DNA of 64,000 bases from CAWCPR01 sp963797475 (GTDB lineage Bacteria > Chloroflexota > Anaerolineae > Anaerolineales > UBA4823): NCBI GenBank assembly GCA_963797475.1, contig CAWCPR010000020.1, forward strand, positions 124,001 through 188,000, written 5' to 3'. The notes under the pieces are model-generated. The model was not told where the DNA came from. It searched no databases and was given only the letters and a program-made list of their open reading frames with translations. Positions 44,263-52,945 of the stretch are shown here, in pieces. A program made the position numbers and the translations under genes. Position 1 is the first letter of the stretch. The number at the start of each line of letters is the position of its first letter.

Positions 44263-44526
44263 ATGACCCGTAATTCCGAACTGGTTGAACCGACAATGGA
44301 AGCCGATGCGGGGGATGCAAATGTTCTGACCTGGGAGGATTCTTATGCAATCGCCAGGGCATTACGGGAAAAACATCCTACGACCCTTATCGAGGAGGTT
44401 TCCCTCGGCATGATCTACGACTGGACCCTCGAGCTCGCTGGTTTCAACGATGACCGCGAGCTGGCAAACGAAGCGATTTTATCTGCGATTTACACAGAAT
44501 GGTTTGAGGAGGTTAACCCCTTATGA
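44263..44526 (+). CDS. iscX: IscX-like Fe-S assembly protein
   Basis: An 87-residue protein (start at ATG 44263; a TTG at 44248 is also open). Residues from about 25 match IscX/YfhJ: LTWEDSYAIARALREKHP, then FNDDRELANEAILSAIYTEW with the conserved Asp-Asp and Trp. IscX binds IscS and modulates Fe-S cluster assembly. The stop overlaps the nuoB start (ATGA). IscX directly ahead of complex I Fe-S subunits is an unusual arrangement. Confidence 0.82.
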   Translation: MTRNSELVEPTMEADAGDANVLTWEDSYAIARALREKHPTTLIEEVSLGMIYDWTLELAGFNDDRELANEAILSAIYTEWFEEVNPL

Positions 44527-45227
44527 CTGAGACAGCCCCAAAAAGCAATCCCAAAGAGATAAACTCGCCAGGTTACGAAATACCTCCCGAGTTGCAGAGC
44601 CAGGTAACAATTACAACCCTGGATAAAATCTACAACTGGGGCAGGCGCTCCTCGATCTGGCCGATGATGTTTGGACTGGCCTGCTGCGCCATCGAAATGA
44701 TCTGTACAGCCGCCAGCCGGTATGACTTTTCGCGGTTCGGAATGGAAGTAATGCGCCCAAGCCCGCGCCAATCCGACCTGATGATCGTTTCGGGCACAGT
44801 GACAAAAAAAATGATCCCTCAAATCGTACGCCTTTACAATCAAATGCCGGAGCCCAAATACGTTGTCGCAATGGGCGCTTGCGCATCTGGCGGCGGGCCA
44901 TTCAAAGAGGGATACAACGTTATTTCCGGCGTAGATAAATTTGTGCCGGTGGATGTATATATCCCAGGCTGTCCTCCAACGCCGCAAGCCCTGATCAATG
45001 GTTTGATCACCCTGCAAAAAAAGATCGACACCCAATCGATCAAATCTGTGCGCTGGTACCGCAAAGAACCGATCGAAGCCATCCCCGTACCCATTCTTGG
45101 GCCGGATCTCATGGATCCGCGCCAATATGAAGAAATAAAAACCTATTCGCGCCAGAAATATCAACAACTGGAACAGGCGAAAACGACTCCGGCAGAAGAG
45201 GATGCATCTCAAGGAGTGCACTCATGA
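44523..45227 (+). CDS. nuoB: NADH-quinone oxidoreductase subunit B
   Basis: The peripheral-arm subunit carrying the terminal 4Fe-4S cluster N2 of complex I. At 234 residues it is normal length. Cluster ligands are Cys54-Cys55 (GLACCAIEM), Cys120 (MGACAS) and Cys150 (YIPGCPP). The start overlaps iscX and the stop overlaps nuoCD (ATGA), so the genes are translationally coupled. Confidence 0.97.
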   Translation: MTETAPKSNPKEINSPGYEIPPELQSQVTITTLDKIYNWGRRSSIWPMMFGLACCAIEMICTAASRYDFSRFGMEVMRPSPRQSDLMIVSGTVTKKMIPQIVRLYNQMPEPKYVVAMGACASGGGPFKEGYNVISGVDKFVPVDVYIPGCPPTPQALINGLITLQKKIDTQSIKSVRWYRKEPIEAIPVPILGPDLMDPRQYEEIKTYSRQKYQQLEQAKTTPAEEDASQGVHS

Positions 45228-46966
45228 GCGAAGAGGTCCTTGTTAAAGATATTGATCTGGCAGCTCGTTTCCCCGATTTTGTCAGCCAAGATATACGGAA
45301 AGGTTACGAAGGCTTCATCGTCCAGGCCGGACATTTGTTAGATGTCGCGAGATACCTGCGGGATGAGATGGGTTATGACTATCTCTCGTCTATAACGGGT
45401 GTAGATTACCTGACCGACGGGCTGATAGAAGCGGTTTACCACCTGTTTAAATCAACCGGTGGGCCGGCCCTGGTATTAAAAGTCCAGGTGCCGCGCGATA
45501 ACGCGCTGGTTCCTTCTCTCGTCTCGGTTTATCCTGGGGCTGAATTTCAGGAACGAGAAGCCTGGGACCTGTTGGGCATCCGATTTGAAGGACACCCAGA
45601 CCTGCGACAAATCTTAATGTGGGAAGGGTTTGAAGGTCATCCTTTGCGCAAAGATTGGCGCGAGCCTTATTTCGAAGAAGATGGCAAACCCTTCAAAAGC
45701 CGTTGGCCAGATGGAAATATCCAACGCTCCGAAGATTACAATACTTTCGGAAAAAACGTTGATTACCCGGCCGGTTTTAATCCGGAAACCTGGGTACCCG
45801 AGGCTGAGTCGGCGCTGTATGCCAGCCTGGCAAGATTCAGTAAATCTTCAGATAGCTCGGACATGCGAACCGACACCGTAGTCGTCAACCTCGGACCACA
45901 ACACCCTTCTACTCATGGGGTTTTCCGTGTCGTTGTCGCCCTGGACGGCGAGACAATCCTGGCTTTGAAACCGGTCATGGGATATCTACACCGCAACCAC
46001 GAGAAGATTGGGGAGCGCAACACCTTCCTGCAGAATATGCCCTTTACCGATCGACTGGATTATCTCTCCTCGATGAGCAACAACTTCGGATATGCCCTGG
46101 CGGTCGAGAAATTGATGGGGGTGAAACCCCCCGAGCGGGCAGAATACCTGCGCGTCATCATGGCAGAAATGACCCGGATCAGCAACCACATTTTTGCAAT
46201 CGGGATGTTCTTAAACGACCTGGGAGCGTTCTTTACCCCGGCGCTTTATGCCATTGAAGAGCGCGAGCTGATCCTAGACATTTTCGAAGCCGTTAGTGGT
46301 TCGCGTATGATGTGCAATTACTTTCGATTTGGCGGCGTGGCCCGCGATTTGCCTGAGGGAGTTTATGAAAAGATCCGCAGCCTGGTGGTTGAACGCCTGC
46401 CGCGCCAAATCGATGAGCTCGACCTGTACCTGACCAACAACGAAATCATTCGTTCCAGGACAGAAGGAGTGGGTGTGCTGACTCCCGACCAGGCCATCGC
46501 CTTCTCGGCAGCCGGGCCGGTTTTGAGAGCTTCCGGCGTTCCCTATGATATCCGCCGGGCAGATCCCTACAGTATCTACGATCGTTTCGACTTTGATGTG
46601 GCCGTCCGGTACCACGGCGATATTTACGATCGTTACCTGATACGGATCGATGAAGTTCGCCAGAGCTTGCGTATACTGCAGCAGGCGGTGCGCGATCTTC
46701 CTGAAGGTTCAATTCAAGAGGGCAAACCACAGTACCAGGTGCGTGTTCCAGCCGGCAAGTCTTACGGCCGCGTCGAGGGGCCGAAGGGTGAGCTTGGATA
46801 CTACATTGTTTCCACCGGAAAACCCAATCCCTGGCGCTATCACGTCAGGGCGCCATCCTTCATAAACCTGACCCCTATGGAGACGATGTGCCTGGGAGGC
46901 AAAGTAGCCGATGTCGTGGCAGTCCTGGGCTCAATTGATATAGTTTTAGGCGAAACAGACCGATAA
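45224..46966 (+). CDS. nuoCD: NADH-quinone oxidoreductase subunits C and D, fused
   Basis: A 580-residue fusion. The NuoC part (residues about 1-180) ends with the 30-kDa signature EREAWDLLGIRFEGHPDLRQIL and EGHPLRKDW. The NuoD part (from about 210) begins with NLGPQHPSTHGVFRVV and contains the quinone-site helices with YLHRNHEKIGE, MTRISNH and a late GKVADVVAVLGSIDIVLGETDR end. Fused NuoCD is known in several phyla. It is coupled to nuoB. Confidence 0.96.
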   Translation: MSEEVLVKDIDLAARFPDFVSQDIRKGYEGFIVQAGHLLDVARYLRDEMGYDYLSSITGVDYLTDGLIEAVYHLFKSTGGPALVLKVQVPRDNALVPSLVSVYPGAEFQEREAWDLLGIRFEGHPDLRQILMWEGFEGHPLRKDWREPYFEEDGKPFKSRWPDGNIQRSEDYNTFGKNVDYPAGFNPETWVPEAESALYASLARFSKSSDSSDMRTDTVVVNLGPQHPSTHGVFRVVVALDGETILALKPVMGYLHRNHEKIGERNTFLQNMPFTDRLDYLSSMSNNFGYALAVEKLMGVKPPERAEYLRVIMAEMTRISNHIFAIGMFLNDLGAFFTPALYAIEERELILDIFEAVSGSRMMCNYFRFGGVARDLPEGVYEKIRSLVVERLPRQIDELDLYLTNNEIIRSRTEGVGVLTPDQAIAFSAAGPVLRASGVPYDIRRADPYSIYDRFDFDVAVRYHGDIYDRYLIRIDEVRQSLRILQQAVRDLPEGSIQEGKPQYQVRVPAGKSYGRVEGPKGELGYYIVSTGKPNPWRYHVRAPSFINLTPMETMCLGGKVADVVAVLGSIDIVLGETDR

Positions 46967-47026
46967 CCTTCAAGATGAGATAAGACCTCGCCGCTCCCGG
47001 GAGTTTTCGAGGCTACGGAGAAAAAT

Positions 47027-47635
47027 ATGGATGGAATGGGCATAATAAAAGGGATGGGGGTAACTCTGAGGCGGTTCATCGGCACCTATCTGGATGATAT
47101 TAAGTGGTTGGGGAAACGCTATTACACAAAAGAAGGCGTTGCTCATCGCATGAGCAGCGAGACGCGTGGGATTTTCACCGTCCAATATCCTGAAGAAAAA
47201 TTGCCGGTGCCAGAAGAATTTCGCTATATCCCTTTCTTGCTTTATGATGTGGATGAAAACGGGGAACAACACGATCGTTGCACCTCTTGCGGGATTTGCG
47301 CCAAAGTGTGCCCCCCACAATGTATCTGGATTGTGCGCACCAACGACCCGCAAACAAATCGCCCGATACCTGAGCCAAAAGAATTCTATATTGATGTTGA
47401 TATCTGTATGAACTGCGGTTTCTGCGCCGAATACTGCCCCTTCGATGCTATCAAGATGGATCACGATTATGAGATCGCAGTATACGACCGCCATACCAGT
47501 AATATTTTTGATAAAGAAAAGCTGTCCAAGCCGGTTTCTTATTACGCCGATATCCGCCCGACGAATTACGCCCGGGAAGAAGCGGCCCGAGCCGAGGCCG
47601 AAGCCGCCAAGGCAGCTCGCAAGGCAAACAGATAA
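47027..47635 (+). CDS. nuoI: NADH-quinone oxidoreductase subunit I
   Basis: A 202-residue ferredoxin-like subunit with two 4Fe-4S motifs, CTSCGICAKVCPPQC near residues 85-99 and CMNCGFCAEYCPFD near 127-140. The N-terminal helix (KGMGVTLRRFIGTY) attaches it to the membrane arm. A charged Ala/Glu/Arg-rich tail ends the protein. It lies 60 bases after nuoCD. The other complex I genes are not in this window. Confidence 0.95.
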   Translation: MDGMGIIKGMGVTLRRFIGTYLDDIKWLGKRYYTKEGVAHRMSSETRGIFTVQYPEEKLPVPEEFRYIPFLLYDVDENGEQHDRCTSCGICAKVCPPQCIWIVRTNDPQTNRPIPEPKEFYIDVDICMNCGFCAEYCPFDAIKMDHDYEIAVYDRHTSNIFDKEKLSKPVSYYADIRPTNYAREEAARAEAEAAKAARKANR

Positions 47636-47835
47636 AACCATGGAATGACCGGCTGTGTGTACAGCATTGCCTCTCATTACCATTAACATTATGAAGTACA
47701 ATTGCTGGTAGACAGAACAATACTTTTCGATAATCCGGAACTCTCCATAAAGATCCAGATAGTTTTCGATAACTGTGAGATAACAATTTCAGGAAGCGAA
47801 AGGTTCTTGGAGGAGGTCCAGGGAAGGAATGAAGG

Positions 47836-48918
47836 TTGAATAACCCAACCACCACGCAAGAAGCAGTTTTAGCTGCCTTGAGTAAAGTTAACGAGCCGGA
47901 GCTTCATAAAGATCTCGTCAGCTTGAACATGGTCAGAGATCTGCAAATCGAGGGAGGAAAAGTCAGCTTTACAGTCGTTTTAACCACGCCTGCTTGCCCA
48001 CTGAAGCATCAAATAGAGCGAGAATCACGCGAAGCAGTGGCGGCAATTCCAGGCGTGACTGCGGTGGAGATCAAGCTGGACTCAAATGTACCGAATGATG
48101 GCCGGCCGCGTGGTTTGTTGCAACTGCCGATCCGCAATGCAATTGCCATCGCCTCCGGTAAAGGTGGTGTAGGCAAGAGCACGGTCGCTGTGAATGTCGC
48201 CGTCGTTTTAGCCCAGAGCGGCGCTCGCGTCGGATTGTTAGATGCCGACATTTACGGGCCAAATGTCCCCACCATGATGGGCGTTGACCGCCTGCCTAAT
48301 CCCACGGAGGGGAAGCTGCTTCCGGCTGAAACCTACGCCGTCAAGATGATGTCGATCGGTTTCCTGGTAAAGCCCGGACAACCGCTTATCTGGCGTGGGC
48401 CGATGCTGCACTCCGCCATCCGCCAGTTCCTCACCGATGTAGAATGGGGAGAGCTGGACTACCTGATCGTGGATCTCCCACCCGGAACGGGAGACGCGGC
48501 GTTGAGCCTGGCCCAATCACTTCCATTAAGTGGTAGCGTCATCGTCACTCTGCCTCAGCAAGTATCCCTCGACGATGCCCGGCGCGGGCTTGAGATGTTC
48601 CGCCAGTTGGATGTAACCATTTTCGGCGTAGTTGAGAACATGAGCTACCTCGAGTTACCCGATGGCACCCATATGGATATTTTCGGCTCGGGAGGCGGCG
48701 AACGGTTGGCGAAAGAAGCCAGCGTGCCGTTTATTGGCACGATCCCGATGGACCCATCCGTACGCTCTGGCGGCGACAGCGGCGTGCCGGTTGTGGTTAG
48801 CAACCCGGATTCGGCGGTCGCCCGTTCACTCCGGGCCATTGCAGAGGATATCGCTGCGAAAGTAAGCGTCGCAGCGGTGCAGCAGAGTAATTTCATCCCG
48901 ATCAATCTTGTAGGCTGA
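47836..48918 (+). CDS. Mrp/ApbC-type P-loop ATPase with N-terminal DUF59 domain
   Basis: An Fe-S cluster carrier-type ATPase of 360 residues. Residues 1-85 form a DUF59 domain (NEPELHKDLVSLNMV, TTPACPLK). The ATPase has the deviant Walker A ASGKGGVGKSTVAVN near 110, the LLDADIYGPNVP strand, and the DLPPGTGDAAL motif near 217-227. The CxxC that in E. coli ApbC and eukaryotic NBP35 holds the cluster is missing: the region reads ENMSYLELPDGTHMDIFG. The start is TTG after GGAAGG. Confidence 0.9.
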   Translation: MNNPTTTQEAVLAALSKVNEPELHKDLVSLNMVRDLQIEGGKVSFTVVLTTPACPLKHQIERESREAVAAIPGVTAVEIKLDSNVPNDGRPRGLLQLPIRNAIAIASGKGGVGKSTVAVNVAVVLAQSGARVGLLDADIYGPNVPTMMGVDRLPNPTEGKLLPAETYAVKMMSIGFLVKPGQPLIWRGPMLHSAIRQFLTDVEWGELDYLIVDLPPGTGDAALSLAQSLPLSGSVIVTLPQQVSLDDARRGLEMFRQLDVTIFGVVENMSYLELPDGTHMDIFGSGGGERLAKEASVPFIGTIPMDPSVRSGGDSGVPVVVSNPDSAVARSLRAIAEDIAAKVSVAAVQQSNFIPINLVG

Positions 48919-48944
48919 GCCCCAGCGAAGCGGCATCGATCTTT

Positions 48945-49883
48945 ATGGATCTCTTTATTGTCGGTATTCGATTTCAAAAAGTTGGTAAGGTCTATCATTT
49001 TGACGCCAGTGACTGTCGTGATTTGCAATTAGGCGATCATGCAGTAGTCGAAACCAGCCGCGGGCGCCAGCTAGGTGAAGTTGTCCAGATCGTGGAAAAA
49101 CCTTTTCCACCGCCGGAAGGCTCTTGGAAGCCAATTCACCATCGAGCTACGCCGCGCGACCTCGTGTTACGGCAAATTTGGCAGAAAAAGGAAATTGAGG
49201 CCATGATCAATTGCCGCGCCAAGGTTGCTGAGTTGGGTATTCCTGGGGTTAAAGTGGTGGCAGCAGAATTCACATTCGATGGAAGCCGTCTTTCGTTCCT
49301 TTACAGCACCGAAGCTGAAGGCAGAGTGGATTTGCGGGCTCTGCGCAACGCCATGCAGCGAACTTACCCGCGTTCACGAGTAGAGATGCGCCAGATTGGA
49401 CCTCGGGATGTCGCCAAGATTCTGGGGGGTATGGGGGCCTGTGGGCTTGAAAACCGCTGTTGCTCCTCGTTCTTGACCGAGTTCAGTCCAATCTCGATCA
49501 AGATGGCGAAAGAGCAGGGTATCTCGCTTACCCCCTCTGAAATCACAGGAATGTGCGGGCGGTTACGCTGTTGTCTGGTTTATGAATATGAACAATATGT
49601 GTCTGCCAGAAAGCAGCTTCCGAAACGGGGTAAACGGGTTGCAACCCCATCCGGAGAAGGCAAAGTTCTGGATATATATCCCCTCAAGGAAACTGTGCTG
49701 GTCGAGCTGGATCAAGGTACTCGAGCTGAGTTCTCAAAGGAAGATATCCAACCCTGGGAGGAGCTTGAGGCTTTGCGTAAAAAATCTCAAGAGCCATGTG
49801 ATAAGCACGAGGGCGGGGAGTGTGATTGCGGAAAATCACCATCCCCTCAAAAAGGTAAGGAGAAAGGAAAGAATAAAAATTGA
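48945..49883 (+). CDS. ricT: PSP1/RicT family protein
   Basis: A 312-residue protein matching YaaT/RicT: N-terminal PSP1 domain with RGRQLGEVVQ, then the GPRDVAKILGGMGACGLENRCCSSFL and MCGRLRCCLVYEYEQY stretches with the conserved Cys residues. RicT of Bacillus works in an Fe-S protein complex that controls RNA processing and development. A short Cys/Lys-rich tail is added. It follows the Mrp gene by 26 bases. Confidence 0.88.
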   Translation: MDLFIVGIRFQKVGKVYHFDASDCRDLQLGDHAVVETSRGRQLGEVVQIVEKPFPPPEGSWKPIHHRATPRDLVLRQIWQKKEIEAMINCRAKVAELGIPGVKVVAAEFTFDGSRLSFLYSTEAEGRVDLRALRNAMQRTYPRSRVEMRQIGPRDVAKILGGMGACGLENRCCSSFLTEFSPISIKMAKEQGISLTPSEITGMCGRLRCCLVYEYEQYVSARKQLPKRGKRVATPSGEGKVLDIYPLKETVLVELDQGTRAEFSKEDIQPWEELEALRKKSQEPCDKHEGGECDCGKSPSPQKGKEKGKNKN

Positions 49884-49885
49884 GC

Positions 49886-50665
49886 ATGGCAATCGCAAGT
49901 CAAGAAACCCCGGCAGATCTAACCCAGGCTCAACAAGAAGAGCAACCTGCCCCAAACTCCTGGGATGTTCCCCAACAAATCCTGGTGGTCCTTGCCCATC
50001 CGGATGATCCGGAGTTCTTCTGCGGCGCTTCGACCGCTCGCTGGACAGCCGCAGGGCATCAAGTGGTTTACTGGCTGCTCACATGTGGAGATAAGGGCAC
50101 ACCTGAGAGAGATGTCACCTCCGAGCATTTGTGCGCTGTTCGCCAGTCGGAACAACGCGCTGCCGCCGCCGTCCTGGGAGTTCACCAGGTCAACTTCTTA
50201 AATTACCCAGACGGCTACCTGACCCCTGACCTTAATCTGCGCCGGGATATCACCCGCATTATCCGCAAGGAAAGGCCTGATATTCTGGTGACTTGCGATC
50301 CTCAAACTTTGTACATCGGCGAAAACCGGTTAAATCATCCCGACCACCGCGCAGCCGGTCAGGCTGCAATCGATGCAGTCTATCCTGCTGCCCGTGACCA
50401 TCTTAATTTCATCGAGCTTTGGCGCGACGAGAAACTGGAGCCGCACAACGTTCGTGAAGTGTGGATTTGCGGCACGTTATTCCCAAACGTAAGCCTGGAC
50501 GTAACCGGACAATGGGACACCAAAATCAGAGCATTGTACGAACACAAGAGCCAGATTCGCGACCCTGAAGCGATGGCAGAGAGAATCCGTGACCGCCTGG
50601 CCCCAGGGAGCAGCCGAGAATCGCCGCGCTACGTAGAAAACTTTCATCGTATCTCTCTGGGCTGA
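49886..50665 (+). CDS. PIG-L/LmbE-family deacetylase
   Basis: A zinc-dependent N-acetyl-sugar deacetylase-type enzyme of about 259 residues. The metal site has AHPDDPEFFCGAS near residues 37-49, and the family pattern LNYPDGYLTPD and NHPDHRAAGQAAIDAV follow. A TTG at 49880 overlapping the RicT stop is an alternative start. The substrate is unknown. A strong terminator follows the gene. Confidence 0.86.
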   Translation: MAIASQETPADLTQAQQEEQPAPNSWDVPQQILVVLAHPDDPEFFCGASTARWTAAGHQVVYWLLTCGDKGTPERDVTSEHLCAVRQSEQRAAAAVLGVHQVNFLNYPDGYLTPDLNLRRDITRIIRKERPDILVTCDPQTLYIGENRLNHPDHRAAGQAAIDAVYPAARDHLNFIELWRDEKLEPHNVREVWICGTLFPNVSLDVTGQWDTKIRALYEHKSQIRDPEAMAERIRDRLAPGSSRESPRYVENFHRISLG

Positions 50666-50695
50666 GGAGCGATCGCGAAATAACCCGTATTTAGA

Positions 50696-50737
50696 AACGT
50701 GAATTGCAAGCTCAACCTTGCTGTTCACGTTTTTTTA
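50696..50737 (+). terminator. Intrinsic terminator after the PIG-L gene
   Basis: AACGTGAA / TTCACGTT (8 bp) with an inner GCAAG / CTTGC stem (5 bp) and loop CTCAAC is followed at once by a run of T. It ends the Mrp-RicT-PIG-L transcript. Confidence 0.85.
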
Positions 50738-50762
50738 TTTCACGCCCTGGATGGAGATTATT

Positions 50763-51941
50763 TTGAACGATTTTTTGAGCGAAGCCAGAGCATTATTTGA
50801 ATACACGCAGTCTTTGCGGAGAGATTTCCACAGCCACCCTGAGCTGGGATTTAAGGAGATCCGCACTGCGGGAATCGTCGCCCGCGAGTTGAACAACCTG
50901 GGTTTAGAAGTCAATACGGGGATAGGTAAAACCGGAGTGGTAGCGCTTTTGGAGGCAGAACGACCGGGTCCAACAGTCTTGATCCGTTTTGATATGGATG
51001 CGTTGCCAATCGAAGAGCAGACCGGCGCCCCATATGCTTCCCAAAATCCAGGAGTGATGCATGCCTGTGGTCACGACGGGCATACTGCGATTGGTTTGAC
51101 CGTGGCGCGATTATTGCAAGACCATCGCCGCGATCTGGCCGGCACGGTCAAGCTGGTTTTTCAGCCGGCTGAAGAGGGTTTGGGTGGGGCTGAGAGTATG
51201 ATCGCAGACGGCGTTTTGAACAACCCCAGGCCCGATCATACGCTGGCCTTGCATCTTTGGAACGAGCGACCATTGGGTTGGATGGGCATATCGAACGGAC
51301 CCACGATGGCAGCCGCTGAGATATTCCGCATTCGCATCACCGGCAAGGGAGGCCATGGGGCTGTGCCAAATTTGGCCGTCGATCCTTTGCTGGCTGCCGC
51401 GCAGATCGTCACTGCCGTGCAAAGTATCGTCGCCCGCAATGTCTCCCCCTTACAATCTGCCGTGGTAAGTGTGACGACCTTACACACAGGCGAGGCTTTC
51501 AACGTAATTCCACCCGAAGCGAAATTGGAGGGAACGATTCGCACATTTGAACCACAGGTGCGAGCTCAGGTGATTTCTCGCTTTAACGAGATTGTTACCG
51601 GCGTCGCTCAGGCGCTCGGATGCCAGGTCCAGGTCGATGTCCAGCCCCTTACTCCGGCTGTAATCAACGATCCCGAGACTGCTTCAATGATTCAAATCGC
51701 CGCCAAACGTGTTTTTCCAGACAGCCCTATCGATACGAACTTCCGTACCATGGGTTCTGAAGATATGGCTTATATGATGGCGCAAATTCCCGGGTGCTAC
51801 TTTTTAGTCGGCTCGGCAAATTCAGAGTTAGGCCTGGATGCCGCTCACCACCACCCGCGCTTTGATTTCGATGAACAGGCCTTACCGCGTGCCGCAGCAT
51901 TAATGACTGCCGCAGTAGCCGAGATTCTTCACCCGGATTGA
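50763..51941 (+). CDS. M20-family amidohydrolase (N-acyl amino acid / hippurate hydrolase type)
   Basis: A zinc peptidase-like amidohydrolase of 392 residues from the TTG at 50763, chosen because TGGAG lies six bases upstream; an ATG at 50751 and a TTG at 50718 are also in frame, but the latter lies inside the terminator hairpin. Metal-binding stretches are MHACGHDGHTA near residue 100, PAEEGLGGAESM near 135, the lid domain with TGKGGHGAVPN near 190, and a final His in AAHHHPRFDFDE. Enzymes of this type remove acyl groups from amino acids. Confidence 0.9.
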   Translation: MNDFLSEARALFEYTQSLRRDFHSHPELGFKEIRTAGIVARELNNLGLEVNTGIGKTGVVALLEAERPGPTVLIRFDMDALPIEEQTGAPYASQNPGVMHACGHDGHTAIGLTVARLLQDHRRDLAGTVKLVFQPAEEGLGGAESMIADGVLNNPRPDHTLALHLWNERPLGWMGISNGPTMAAAEIFRIRITGKGGHGAVPNLAVDPLLAAAQIVTAVQSIVARNVSPLQSAVVSVTTLHTGEAFNVIPPEAKLEGTIRTFEPQVRAQVISRFNEIVTGVAQALGCQVQVDVQPLTPAVINDPETASMIQIAAKRVFPDSPIDTNFRTMGSEDMAYMMAQIPGCYFLVGSANSELGLDAAHHHPRFDFDEQALPRAAALMTAAVAEILHPD

Positions 51942-51946
51942 TCTGT

Positions 51947-52840
51947 ATGCCGGCCTCTCCATCGAACGGTCACAAGCACGCCCTCCATTTCAAACACCCT
52001 CCTAAACGAGTTGTTTCACTGGTTCCATCGATCACAGAGAGCTTGTTCGAATTAGGTCTCGGCGAAACGGTTATCGGCATTACAGATTACTGTATCTACC
52101 CCTCAATTGGATTGGAAGGGATTCAACGGATCGGAGGACCTAAAAATCCACGCCAACAAGATATTGTGGCGCTTCGACCGGACCTGGTCATAGCCAATTG
52201 GGAAGAAAATACGCGCCAATCGGTTGAAGCGCTGGAAGCGGCAGGTGTCCCAGTTTGGGTCACATTCCCAAAAACTGTTCAGGGATCTATGGATGTGCTC
52301 TGGGCCTTGGTGGGACTGTTCCGTAACCAGGCCGCGGCCAGGCGGTTAGAAACCTTGGAAACAACCTTGAATTGGGTCCGGGCCTCGGTTTCGGAACAAA
52401 AACGAGCAAACTATTTTTGTCCAATTTGGTATGAACAAAGCCAGGCCGGGGCGCAATGGTGGATGACTTTCAATCGCGATACCTATTGTCACGATCTACT
52501 TTCCACCCTGGGTGGTGAAAATGTGTTCGCGGATCGTGAGCGCCGTTATCCACTGCCTGCCGATCTTGGTTTGCAAGACCCTGCCGATCCCAAAGGAAGA
52601 GATACACGTTACCCTCGTGTGATCCCAAATGAGATTATTTCCGCAGCGCCCGAAGTAATATTGCTGCCAAACGAACCGTTTGCTTTCAATGAGTCTCACC
52701 TGGCCTCCCTGGAATTTCTGTTAAAAGAGACGCCGGCTGTGAAAAACCGGCGTACGTATCTGGTGGATGGGAGCTTGATCACCTGGCATGGGACGCGATT
52801 AGGTCAGGCGCTGCGCGATCTTCCCCAGTATTTTCATTAA
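51947..52840 (+). CDS. Helical-backbone metal/cobalamin-binding protein (BtuF-like), no signal peptide
   Basis: A 297-residue protein resembling class III periplasmic binding proteins for iron chelates or cobalamin: RVVSLVPSITESLFELGLGETVIGITDYC, RIGGPKNPRQQDIVALRPDLVIAN and a long central helix. It has no signal peptide or lipobox, and no transporter genes are adjacent, so a cytoplasmic or sensory role is possible. The ATG at 51947 lies six bases after the stop of the M20 gene. Confidence 0.82.
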   Translation: MPASPSNGHKHALHFKHPPKRVVSLVPSITESLFELGLGETVIGITDYCIYPSIGLEGIQRIGGPKNPRQQDIVALRPDLVIANWEENTRQSVEALEAAGVPVWVTFPKTVQGSMDVLWALVGLFRNQAAARRLETLETTLNWVRASVSEQKRANYFCPIWYEQSQAGAQWWMTFNRDTYCHDLLSTLGGENVFADRERRYPLPADLGLQDPADPKGRDTRYPRVIPNEIISAAPEVILLPNEPFAFNESHLASLEFLLKETPAVKNRRTYLVDGSLITWHGTRLGQALRDLPQYFH

Positions 52841-52871
52841 TAAAACGAAAATAATAAAGATTGAATAATTC

Positions 52872-52900
52872 TTGACGGCTGATCGTAATAGTGTTAAAAT
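52872..52900 (+). promoter_or_regulatory. Promoter of the GntR-kor operon
   Basis: TTGACG (52872-52877), 17 bases, TAAAAT (52895-52900): a good sigma-70 promoter about 45 bases before the regulator gene. Confidence 0.7.
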
Positions 52901-52945
52901 ATTCCATCTGAATAATCCGATTAATCACATTTATCATATAAATCT

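Noticed and set aside
44490..45221. 243-residue open frame opposite nuoB
   Set aside because: Antisense shadow of a highly conserved gene; composition rich in His, Arg and Cys without domains.
46970..47701. 243-residue open frame opposite nuoI
   Set aside because: Antisense shadow; nuoI on the other strand has both 4Fe-4S motifs.
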